A DNA stretch of 20,859 bases from positions 1-20,859 of IMG/VR virus record IMGVR_UViG_3300006751_000185; one strand, given 5' to 3'. Positions 1 through 6,328 of the stretch are shown piece by piece. The notes under the pieces are model-generated. The model did no database searches, was not told the origin of the DNA, and worked only from the letters and a program-made list of their open reading frames with translations. Within the stretch, counting starts at the first letter, position 1; every line of letters starts with the position of its first letter. A program made the position numbers and the translations under genes. The DNA comes from a virus.

Positions 1-746
1 ACATATTTGCCAATAGCCATATCACTGCTAAAGATACTATCGAGGGTGTCATCAGCATCAACCAAAACACAACTTGCAAATTGACGAATAGGGGTCCGTA
101 CTCCCGCCATGACTGGCGTTGGGATGCTGATTTTGTGTCTGGAGATGGCGTCGTAGTATCGTCTGACATAATCTAATCTAGTTTCTTTAGGGTACTCTGA
201 AAACATTGTTGCAGCAATCATGAGATACATGAACTGTGGTGTCTCAAAGACATCACCTGTGCTGCGATCTTGTACCAAATATTTATCAACGACTTGGCGA
301 AGACCTGCATAAGTAAACAGATAATCACGGTCATGATCTATAAAAGATTCTAACACATCAATCTCTTTATCACTATATGATGTAAAGAAATGTTTATCAT
401 AGATGCCCCTCTCAACGCACTGTGTTGCGTGATCTCCTAGATTGGGTGGTTCATGCATACGACCCCACAACTGCTTCCTAAGAGCGAACAGAAGAAGTCT
501 AGCAGCAACGAACTGATAGTTAGGATTCTCTAAGTCAATTAGATCACTAGCACTCTTAATAAGAATCTCTTGAATCTCTTTTGTAGTAATTCCATCATAA
601 AATTGTATTCCAGAATTAATCTCAATTTGAGATGCAGAAACACCAGCAAGATCCTTAACTGCTTCCTCGACCATCTTATGCATTTTATTAAGATTAAGAG
701 GTTCGATAGATCCTTTCCTCTTACGAACTTTAGTTCCGTTGCTCAT
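1..746 (-). CDS. nrdA: Ribonucleotide reductase alpha subunit, class I (N-terminal part)
   Basis: The gene starts at the ATG at 746 and runs off the left edge after 248 codons, so only the N-terminal third is visible. Residues 6-90 look like an ATP-cone regulatory domain (VRKRKGSIEPLNLNKMHKMV). Residues 150-248 match the start of the catalytic barrel, with TPVMAGVRTPIRQFASC; Cys226 corresponds by position to the first redox-active cysteine of class I NrdA (E. coli C225), followed by VLVDADDTLDSI. The enzyme reduces ribonucleoside diphosphates to deoxy forms in the cytoplasm and feeds phage DNA synthesis. Its ATG overlaps the gp61 stop (ATGA), so the two are probably translationally coupled and driven by the promoter at 1735-1763. 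Family known; identification from sequence memory. Confidence 0.95.
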   Translation of the reverse strand, partial: MSNGTKVRKRKGSIEPLNLNKMHKMVEEAVKDLAGVSASQIEINSGIQFYDGITTKEIQEILIKSASDLIDLENPNYQFVAARLLLFALRKQLWGRMHEPPNLGDHATQCVERGIYDKHFFTSYSDKEIDVLESFIDHDRDYLFTYAGLRQVVDKYLVQDRSTGDVFETPQFMYLMIAATMFSEYPKETRLDYVRRYYDAISRHKISIPTPVMAGVRTPIRQFASCVLVDADDTLDSIFSSDMAIGKY

Positions 747-1711
747 ACCCTTTTCCAATTGTTAAATTTGATTTTTGCTTCTAATCCTGAATATGTATTA
801 GATTCTAGCAGAGGCATGATCTTATGCCCCTGAACAACCATATCATTAATGTCCTTCTCCCACATATTAGATGGCCATATCACAACTCTCTCACCTCTGT
901 CGATGGTGTCGGAGATTCGTTTAACAATTTCTGTATTCCTCGGCTCGTTATCATAGACCCAAACAGGAGTGCTAACACCCCACTTCCTAACATCACCGTC
1001 TGCACCGCACATAGCGATGCTATTGCGAACGAACGAGCTGTCGAACGGTCCTTCTGTAACGAAGACTGGAGCATCTGTTCTGATGTTATCCAGTCCGTAG
1101 ATCTTTGGTGCCTCATCATCTAACATGGTTGTGATATATTTAACAGAACTTGGACCTAGAGATCTACCCTGAAATCCTATGAGTTCTTTTTTATAGTAAA
1201 GAGGTATTACTATCCTTGATTCTTCTTTAACCTTTGAAGAAAAAGTAGGTTTATAAGAGTTAACAAACGCACAAAACTTCTCTGCATAATAGAACTTTGT
1301 AGGTTCTAATGCACGAGACTCTAAGTATGTTCGGCCTTGAACAACCTCTGAGCAAAGAGGTAGATCTATCTTAGAATTAAAGACAGGTTTTTCAAATTCA
1401 AACTCTGGTTCCTCAACAGGAAAATTCTTGCCTGTAAACCCTTCCTTGAATTTCTCCATAGAATATTTTCCATGAAGAACTCCATCCAATTTCTTAAGAA
1501 AGTTATTGAATGACATAGAAGCACCACAGTTGTGACACTTATAGTTAGTATTGGTCTTAACCTGATAAAGATATCCTCTAGCTTTATTCCTATGCTTCTG
1601 GGAATCCCCACACAAAGGACATCTAAAATTGTAAAGGTTATCCTTTACCCTTTTAAACTTTTCAAGACGAGCAGATACCAGACCAATATACTTTGAATCA
1701 ATTAGATCCAT
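743..1711 (-). CDS. 61: DNA primase (T4 gp61-like)
   Basis: A 322-aa primase of the T4 gp61/DnaG type. A zinc-binding motif is visible near the N-terminus (C31-x2-C34 and C59-x2-C62). The TOPRIM catalytic core follows, with VFVTEGPFDS (Glu220) and WVYDNEPRN (Asp254) as probable metal-binding motifs. It makes short RNA primers for the lagging strand while bound to the gp41 helicase. In T4, genes 41 and 61 are close; here about 7.8 kb of accessory and late genes separate them (gp41 ends at 9484). Its start overlaps the upstream membrane-protein gene by 14 bases, and a strong promoter candidate sits 24 bases before its ATG. Confidence 0.93.
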   Translation of the reverse strand: MDLIDSKYIGLVSARLEKFKRVKDNLYNFRCPLCGDSQKHRNKARGYLYQVKTNTNYKCHNCGASMSFNNFLKKLDGVLHGKYSMEKFKEGFTGKNFPVEEPEFEFEKPVFNSKIDLPLCSEVVQGRTYLESRALEPTKFYYAEKFCAFVNSYKPTFSSKVKEESRIVIPLYYKKELIGFQGRSLGPSSVKYITTMLDDEAPKIYGLDNIRTDAPVFVTEGPFDSSFVRNSIAMCGADGDVRKWGVSTPVWVYDNEPRNTEIVKRISDTIDRGERVVIWPSNMWEKDINDMVVQGHKIMPLLESNTYSGLEAKIKFNNWKRV

Positions 1712-2084
1712 TCACGGAGGTTTGCTCTGTAGGTATTGTAGCAGAGGTCGTCATCGTTGTCAAAAGTTTTTGTCCTGGGACCGAGACGAGGAAAGATATA
1801 ACAGCAAGAGCACCAAAAATACTCCACATCTTCTTTTCAATGACTCTAAGGCGTTCATCAACCTTTCTGATATCTCTTTCACAACCTTTCTTAATCTCCT
1901 CAGATTGACGATTGACTTCTCTATGCACACTCTCTATCTTCTCAAAAAGTACTGCATCTATTCTATCCTGCTTGTCTAATTTCTCATTATGGACAGCAAG
2001 CAACTGTCCCATCTTGATTGAATTTTCTTGTAAAGAATCCACGACCCTTTCCAATCGCTCTAAGATAGCAGTATTTACATCCAT
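1698..2084 (-). CDS. Coiled-coil protein with C-terminal membrane segment (XhlA-like)
   Basis: A 128-aa protein. Residues 1-85 form a long charged amphipathic helix with heptad-like spacing. One hydrophobic segment follows (about residues 87-102, WSIFGALAVISFLVSV), then a short Ser/Thr-rich tail. The layout of N-terminal coiled coil plus one C-terminal membrane span resembles haemolysin/holin-associated XhlA proteins, but similarity is architectural only. It could assist lysis or be a membrane tether. It lies between late-type genes and gp61, overlapping its upstream neighbour by 10 bases and gp61 by 14. Its 3' end carries the promoter for gp61-nrdA. Confidence 0.75.
   Translation of the reverse strand: MDVNTAILERLERVVDSLQENSIKMGQLLAVHNEKLDKQDRIDAVLFEKIESVHREVNRQSEEIKKGCERDIRKVDERLRVIEKKMWSIFGALAVISFLVSVPGQKLLTTMTTSATIPTEQTSVNGSN
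1735..1763 (-). promoter_or_regulatory. Sigma70-type early promoter for gp61-nrdA
   Basis: On the minus strand, TTGACA (1758-1763) is followed by a 17-base spacer and TACAAT (1735-1740): 6/6 and 5/6 matches to consensus at ideal spacing. Transcription would start near 1728, about 17 bases before the gp61 ATG. The site lies in the 3' end of the preceding coding region, so chance remains possible. Confidence 0.7.
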
Positions 2085-2278
2085 CGCTTACGAGAGCCGT
2101 GACCCCCAGTAGCGTATCTCTTTTGAACTCCTTTCTTTTTCTTACCTAACCCAACCTCTTTACCTGCTACTGGTCCTTTCGCATCAGAACTACCACTAAA
2201 ACCACCACTCTGACCGACTGCATTGCCGACCATCTCTTCTCTAACAAACTTAATTATCTTATCCAGACGGCGATCCAT
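2075..2278 (-). CDS. Small Gly/Lys-rich conserved phage protein
   Basis: A 67-aa protein beginning MDRRLDKIIKFVREEM. The ATG at 2278 is preferred because it overlaps the upstream stop in a TAATG junction; a TTG at 2305 would add nine residues. A helical N-terminus is followed by a Gly/Ser-rich flexible stretch and a strongly basic tail (GKKKKGVQKRYATGGHGSRKRWM region, cited in part). From memory this resembles small conserved hypothetical proteins of marine T4-like phages. Function is unknown. The basic tail could bind nucleic acid or an acidic partner, which is inference. Confidence 0.7.
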   Translation of the reverse strand: MDRRLDKIIKFVREEMVGNAVGQSGGFSGSSDAKGPVAGKEVGLGKKKKGVQKRYATGGHGSRKRWM

Positions 2279-2649
2279 TAGAGTTTCCGTAGTTGAGTCA
2301 GACAAAATTCATCATCTAATACTCTATTTAGTTCTGATGGAGGATATTCAGAGACTCTTCCAAGGTATGTTAGAAAACTCTTAGTACAAGACCAGAGATC
2401 AGTATCTAACTTAAAGAAAAGTAATGGTACTCCAGCATCACCAAAGACATTAAAAAGAACAATGAAGTGATTGAGGATAAGATGAGTCCTCAGCTCTCCA
2501 GTGTTCCGATATCTCTTGAGTAATCGTTTGATATACTTTATTCGCTTTAAATCATCATAAAAATCATCCTCAGTCACAGCCTGAGGATTATCATAATTTT
2601 TTATAGCAAATAAAAGATAATTATTGTCATTCAATTCATCGAATCTCAT
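2278..2649 (-). CDS. Conserved cyanophage protein of unknown function
   Basis: A 123-aa mostly helical protein starting MRFDELNDNNYLLFAIKNYD, a pattern I recognise from conserved hypotheticals of T4-like cyanophages (DUF7207-type, from memory). Features include a basic helix around residues 35-47 (KRIKYIKRLLKRYRNTGE) and a hydrophobic core (LILNHFIVLFNVFGDAGVPLLFF). It lies 7 bases after the probable virion protein gene and is coupled by TAATG to the next small gene, so it may be made late. No catalytic motif is visible. Confidence 0.8.
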   Translation of the reverse strand: MRFDELNDNNYLLFAIKNYDNPQAVTEDDFYDDLKRIKYIKRLLKRYRNTGELRTHLILNHFIVLFNVFGDAGVPLLFFKLDTDLWSCTKSFLTYLGRVSEYPPSELNRVLDDEFCLTQLRKL

Positions 2650-2656
2650 TTACATA

Positions 2657-3154
2657 TTATTCGTCAGTGGGGTATGGCAGGCTTCCTGTTGTGATTCCAC
2701 TCATTGCTACGAGTGTTTCTTTTTTCACTCTCAGTGAACCATGACAATCTATATATGTGGTTACACCGACCCAACCAGCATGGCCTACTGCATAAGCACC
2801 AGTATTTCCAGTTGCAGTACCATAAACAATTGCATCAGCATCTGATCTACCTTCCTTATACACACTATCTGTTACCGAACTCTTAGGAAGTTCAGTTACA
2901 TAGTATGAAGTACCAGCAATACTTGTTGCACTTAGTCCATCCGTTGTATCGATGGTTAGCACTCGGTCGCTAGTAATACCCGTGATTACTGCTGCACCGT
3001 AGTGAGTTCCGACACCGCCTCTAGCACCAACTCGAAGGACTTGACCTACGGTCACATCCGAAGTGAAAGTAGTGCCAGTACCAGTTACAGTAGTACCGCT
3101 TACTGCGATAGTACCGAATGTCGTAATATTATCATTAGAACCCCAGAGAGCCAT
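2657..3154 (-). CDS. Probable virion structural protein
   Basis: A 165-aa Gly/Thr/Val-rich, beta-dominated protein starting MALWGSNDNITTFGTIAVSG. The segment TVTGTGTTFTSDVTVGQVLRV (about residues 21-41, cited in part) follows the 'VTGTGTxFtsdv..Gd.l' pattern common in phage tail, fibre and baseplate beta domains. The MALWG start recalls a conserved cyanophage protein family. It is preceded at 34 bases by an exact late-promoter box (TATAAATA, 3188-3195), consistent with late virion expression. The exact place in the particle is unknown. Confidence 0.75.
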   Translation of the reverse strand: MALWGSNDNITTFGTIAVSGTTVTGTGTTFTSDVTVGQVLRVGARGGVGTHYGAAVITGITSDRVLTIDTTDGLSATSIAGTSYYVTELPKSSVTDSVYKEGRSDADAIVYGTATGNTGAYAVGHAGWVGVTTYIDCHGSLRVKKETLVAMSGITTGSLPYPTDE

Positions 3155-3187
3155 GTTCTTTACCCAAGTACGATTTTAATCTAAATG

Positions 3188-3195
3188 TATTTATA
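3188..3195 (-). promoter_or_regulatory. T4-type late promoter box
   Basis: TATAAATA on the minus strand, identical to the T4 late-promoter -10 consensus. It lies in the gap between the stop at 3202 and the virion-protein ATG at 3154, leaving about 27 bases of leader. In T4 such boxes are read by sigma factor gp55. Confidence 0.75.
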
Positions 3196-3201
3196 CTATA
3201 A

Positions 3202-3489
3202 CTAGTCTTTATTAGATACCCACTTGCCATTCACAAACTTTTTAACTTCACCTGGCCTGAGCTTATTCTTATCCCTAGCCTTTTTCATAAAAGCTTTGTA
3301 TTTAATACTATCTCTAGTCTTACCAGTTTTTTTAGAACCATGCACCATACGATCCTTGTCAAACTTATAATCCTTTTCCTTTTCAATAGTCTTTTTTCTA
3401 TGCTGTGGAGTATCCCAACTGTCACCATATTTCTCACCTAACCAAGGTTGATACTTATTAGCATAAAATGCATCAGGTAACCACCTCAT
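3202..3489 (-). CDS. Small basic protein, unknown
   Basis: A 95-aa lysine-rich protein. The N-terminus is aromatic (MRWLPDAFYANKYQPWLGEKY), followed by a charged stretch and a C-terminal segment ending VNGKWVSNKD. A block TRDSIKYKAFMKKARDK at residues about 59-75 resembles ARDAVKYKKHKEKIAKE in the neighbouring gene, suggesting a shared basic motif. It is coupled to that neighbour by a TAATG overlap. The high Lys content would suit DNA packing in the head or nucleic-acid binding, but no known domain is recognised. Confidence 0.65.
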   Translation of the reverse strand: MRWLPDAFYANKYQPWLGEKYGDSWDTPQHRKKTIEKEKDYKFDKDRMVHGSKKTGKTRDSIKYKAFMKKARDKNKLRPGEVKKFVNGKWVSNKD

Positions 3490-3803
3490 TAGTCAGAACC
3501 CCTATTAGATGTACCAGGTGGATAGCGACCTTGTGATGGATCCTTTTTAAATTCTGCTGCTCTTTCTTTAGCAATCTTTTCTTTATGCTTCTTATATTTT
3601 ACAGCATCTCTTGCTTTCTCTGCAGGAGTTTTCTTAGGAGCTCTGTCAGCAAAAACAGCACCCTGAGTTTTCTCCATATTATCCTTCCACTTATCTAAAT
3701 TAAACTTCTTAGGATTAGTAGCAGACTCTTTAACTCCACCTGTAATAGGATCAGGCAACAAAAGATCAGTGACTTCATATGCCACATCACCATTAGCTTT
3801 CAT
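3489..3803 (-). CDS. Small basic protein, unknown
   Basis: A 104-aa protein with an N-terminal acidic/hydrophobic part (residues 1-20, MKANGDVAYEVTDLLLPDPI) and a lysine-rich helical C-terminal half (ARDAVKYKKHKEKIAKERAA near residues 65-84). The tail is Gly/Pro-rich. It sits 29 bases downstream of the 179-aa coiled-coil gene and overlaps the next basic gene. Expression as part of the late island is likely. No family recognised. Confidence 0.65.
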   Translation of the reverse strand: MKANGDVAYEVTDLLLPDPITGGVKESATNPKKFNLDKWKDNMEKTQGAVFADRAPKKTPAEKARDAVKYKKHKEKIAKERAAEFKKDPSQGRYPPGTSNRGSD

Positions 3804-3832
3804 AAGATATAATTTATCGTTCTCTTCAATCG

Positions 3833-4372
3833 TTAAAGTTTTTTTTTAGCTTCCACACTCTCGTAAGCGTATCTGTCATCAGACTTACTAGTGTTACCCT
3901 TGTCCTTAACTACCTTATCAGCAATCTTATCCTTATCCTTAGGACTCAATTTTCTTCCTTGCCTTTTCATTGCAGAAAGAACCTCACCTTTTTTCACAGT
4001 TTCATAACTTGCCTTTTCATCAAGATACTTATTATTATACATGGCATAGATCTTGCCAACAATAGTCTCTTTCAAATCTGGATTAATAGTAATAGTATTC
4101 TTTACACTCTTCTCTACAATCTCTCTGTCTTTTTCATCAGATGTAGTTGCCTTCTCAGACTTATATTGAATCTTCTCTTCCAATTCTTTTTCTAATTTCT
4201 CAATCACCTTCTGCTTTTCTGCCCTAGACTCAGCAATAGCAGTGGCAATTTCTCGCCTACGAAGTTCTTTCGCTGTCAATTCCTCAACAACCAATTCATC
4301 CTTACCTATAAAAGCATTTTTCATACTCTTAAGTAGGATCTCTTCCGAACTTTCTTCAATAAAGTTTGCCAT
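3833..4372 (-). CDS. Charged coiled-coil protein, late island
   Basis: A 179-aa protein, very rich in Lys and Glu. Residues about 30-85 form a long predicted coiled coil (AESRAEKQKVIEKLEKELEE). A second part (about 135-170) carries the sequence QGRKLSPKDKDKIADKVV, which I associate with conserved marine phage proteins of unknown role. The ORF starts at an ATG 30 bases after a TATAAATA box located inside the 3' end of the preceding gene. It could be a head-core or scaffold-like component, which is inference from composition and late promoter only. Confidence 0.65.
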   Translation of the reverse strand: MANFIEESSEEILLKSMKNAFIGKDELVVEELTAKELRRREIATAIAESRAEKQKVIEKLEKELEEKIQYKSEKATTSDEKDREIVEKSVKNTITINPDLKETIVGKIYAMYNNKYLDEKASYETVKKGEVLSAMKRQGRKLSPKDKDKIADKVVKDKGNTSKSDDRYAYESVEAKKKL

Positions 4373-4387
4373 CGATTGAAAGTTGAG

Positions 4388-5671
4388 TTATTTTCTATTG
4401 TTATTTATAAATGACTTAACCTTTTCCATCGGAGTTAATGCTTGTACATATTCTCTGTAAGAATCTGTACCCACTTCTCTCTTCGATGCTACAACACCAG
4501 AAGGTGCTTTAGACTCCTTGATATCAGTGATCCAGGACTTAAACATTATACCATCATTGGTTGCTGCAATAACATAATTCGTACCCTTTCTCAGAATACG
4601 ACCAGCTAATCCAGTATTAAGACTTTCTATTAATGTTCCAACATTAAAGATAACTCCAGTAATAAAATGCTCTCTCAACTCCTTAAAGTGTAACTTAGGA
4701 GCAACCCTCCAAACTTCAAGACCTTCTTTAGTGGCAGTTGCTTTCTTTCCTCCCCCAATTTTAATAAGTCTCTTCTGAACTGTATTAAAAAGTTCTCTAG
4801 CAACTACACCTCTTGCTGCTTTAGGAAGATCCTTTTTAAATTTTTTAAATGCATCAGGATCATCATCTGCTATTGTTAAGTTTCTGAGAGCCGTAGCATT
4901 GACCTTCTCTGTCCCATCACCCTTGGCAATATCTTCGTCTGTTGCGTCTTCCCCTGCTCTTTTTCCTGCTGAAATGACATTAATCGCATCAAAATTATAA
5001 AGTTGTCCGTTGTATTTGTTCGCGAGCTCCTCAAATTCTTTGACTCGCTTACCGCCAGCCACGACATTAACGGTTTGATACCCTTGTACATCTGCATGAG
5101 TTAAAGCATCAATAATTGTACGAATGGATGGATCATATATGATATTACTTGCATGATCTGGGAAAACTTTCTTCATAAAAAGAACCTTCTCCTCTGCACC
5201 AAGAGGATTTGTCTCATCACCTTCTGAGTGTGATGGATAAACTACATACTGACCTGCTCCACCAGTGTCATCTGCATCATCAGCAATGTCCTTAAGTTTC
5301 TTTAAAAGTTTTTCATGACCAATTGTCGGTGGGTTAAACCTACCAAAACCGATAGTAAGCGTTCCTCTTGTTTTTTCCACACCTCCTTGTTCCTCTGCAG
5401 GGGGCAGTTCTTCAGATGCCTCACCTGGTACAGGCGGCGGCGGTACTTCCGAAACCGTTTGTCTAGCTGCAGATCCTGGCTTAAGAGGATCGGTGTCTTG
5501 TGCTGGTTTTCTTCCACTGTTAAATACTAGTTCTCCTTCGATAGTTCTAGCAACTATTCTGCCATTGGAATCAGTCCAGGCACCATGCGAATCATTACTT
5601 AATCCAAGCTTCTTAGCCTGCTTTGCTGCATTGGATGCTGCTTCAGTTAAAAATTTAGAAAAAGACTTCAT
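4388..5671 (-). CDS. NMNAT/cytidylyltransferase-like nucleotidyltransferase with capsid-targeting-like leader
   Basis: A 427-aa protein. Residues 1-11 (MKSFSKFLTEA) closely resemble the capsid-targeting sequence of T4 internal proteins (MKTYQEFIAEA), including an LTE|A site like those cut by prohead protease gp21. Residues 18-52 form a small domain (KKLGLSNDSHGAWTDSNG) of a type seen in marine phage proteins. A Pro/Glu-rich linker (75-100) follows. Residues 104-290 are an HxGH-type nucleotidyltransferase: GFGRFNPPTIGH (108-119), VVAGGKRVKEF, and VNATALRN (257-264) in place of ISSTxxR. The C-terminal 120 residues are unassigned. The enzyme may make NAD or activate another small molecule, perhaps inside the infected cell after injection. 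Confidence 0.85.
   Translation of the reverse strand: MKSFSKFLTEAASNAAKQAKKLGLSNDSHGAWTDSNGRIVARTIEGELVFNSGRKPAQDTDPLKPGSAARQTVSEVPPPPVPGEASEELPPAEEQGGVEKTRGTLTIGFGRFNPPTIGHEKLLKKLKDIADDADDTGGAGQYVVYPSHSEGDETNPLGAEEKVLFMKKVFPDHASNIIYDPSIRTIIDALTHADVQGYQTVNVVAGGKRVKEFEELANKYNGQLYNFDAINVISAGKRAGEDATDEDIAKGDGTEKVNATALRNLTIADDDPDAFKKFKKDLPKAARGVVARELFNTVQKRLIKIGGGKKATATKEGLEVWRVAPKLHFKELREHFITGVIFNVGTLIESLNTGLAGRILRKGTNYVIAATNDGIMFKSWITDIKESKAPSGVVASKREVGTDSYREYVQALTPMEKVKSFINNNRK
4402..4409 (-). promoter_or_regulatory. T4-type late promoter box
   Basis: TATAAATA on the minus strand, inside the last codons of the nucleotidyltransferase gene and 30 bases before the ATG at 4372. Exact consensus match; it also encodes Phe-Ile-Asn, so chance is possible. 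Confidence 0.6.
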
Positions 5672-5672
5672 C

Positions 5673-6326
5673 TTATTTGCAATAAATTCGTCTGGATGTG
5701 CCCTTAATCGTATTTATATTAAATGCTAATGACATCCTAACCTCATCCGATTCATTACTTACAACTCTATGCTTAAGGAAAGATGGGAAGATAATAATAT
5801 CACCTTCTTCAACATCCTCTGGCCACCACCATTGCCTAGAAAACTGATAGTAATCAGTTATATCCTCTTCATCTCGACAAGCTGCTGAACAAGTATAAAT
5901 GCAATTAAATAACTGGTGCATTGGATTAGCAAACTGTATTGCCTGATGTTCATCAGGATTAAACTGTAGATAATGAATTCCAGAATAAAATGCAGGTAAG
6001 TGATCATGCTCTTCCTGATTCTCACCCTTAGCATAATAATTTAACCAAGACTCATGCATCTCTGCCCTTCCATTCGGACCAAGCCCAACATCTCTAGCAA
6101 AATCTTTCATTATATCATCATACATATGACTGTAAATATTTGCTTGAGAATTCTCAAAGTCAGTTGTTAATTGGCAATCCCAATTAGAAGGTGTCCCATG
6201 CACAGGAATAGATTTATTCCTTAGATATTTCTCATTTGCTATTGCTTTAAGTTCTGTTGGATCCTTATGATAACGAAATAAAGGCATTCCAAAAACTATA
6301 TCCAAAGACTCAGGATGATCCATCAT
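5673..6326 (-). CDS. 2OG-Fe(II) oxygenase family protein
   Basis: A 217-aa protein if started at the ATG at 6326. A TTG at 6332, seven bases after an AGG, would add two residues and overlap the upstream stop. The metal site reads EEHDHLPAFYSGIHYLQF (His107 and His109 region), and the distal part IIFPSFLKHRVVSNESDEVRMSLAFN supplies His186 and the 2-oxoglutarate-binding Arg197. This matches the 2OG-FeII_Oxy_5 type common in cyanophages. Substrate is unknown; protein, nucleobase and small molecule are all possible. Its stop is 1 base before the start of the CTS-led gene, and its 3' end carries that gene's late promoter. Confidence 0.85.
   Translation of the reverse strand: MMDHPESLDIVFGMPLFRYHKDPTELKAIANEKYLRNKSIPVHGTPSNWDCQLTTDFENSQANIYSHMYDDIMKDFARDVGLGPNGRAEMHESWLNYYAKGENQEEHDHLPAFYSGIHYLQFNPDEHQAIQFANPMHQLFNCIYTCSAACRDEEDITDYYQFSRQWWWPEDVEEGDIIIFPSFLKHRVVSNESDEVRMSLAFNINTIKGTSRRIYCK
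5711..5718 (-). promoter_or_regulatory. T4-type late promoter box
   Basis: TATAAATA on the minus strand, within the 3' end of the oxygenase gene and 39 bases before the ATG at 5671. Late expression fits the capsid-targeting-like leader of that product, which would have to be made during head assembly. Confidence 0.7.
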
Positions 6327-6328
6327 AC

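Noticed and set aside
2278-2305. TTG start adding nine residues to the 67-aa protein
   Set aside because: The ATG at 2278 forms a TAATG overlap with the upstream stop, the usual junction in this block.
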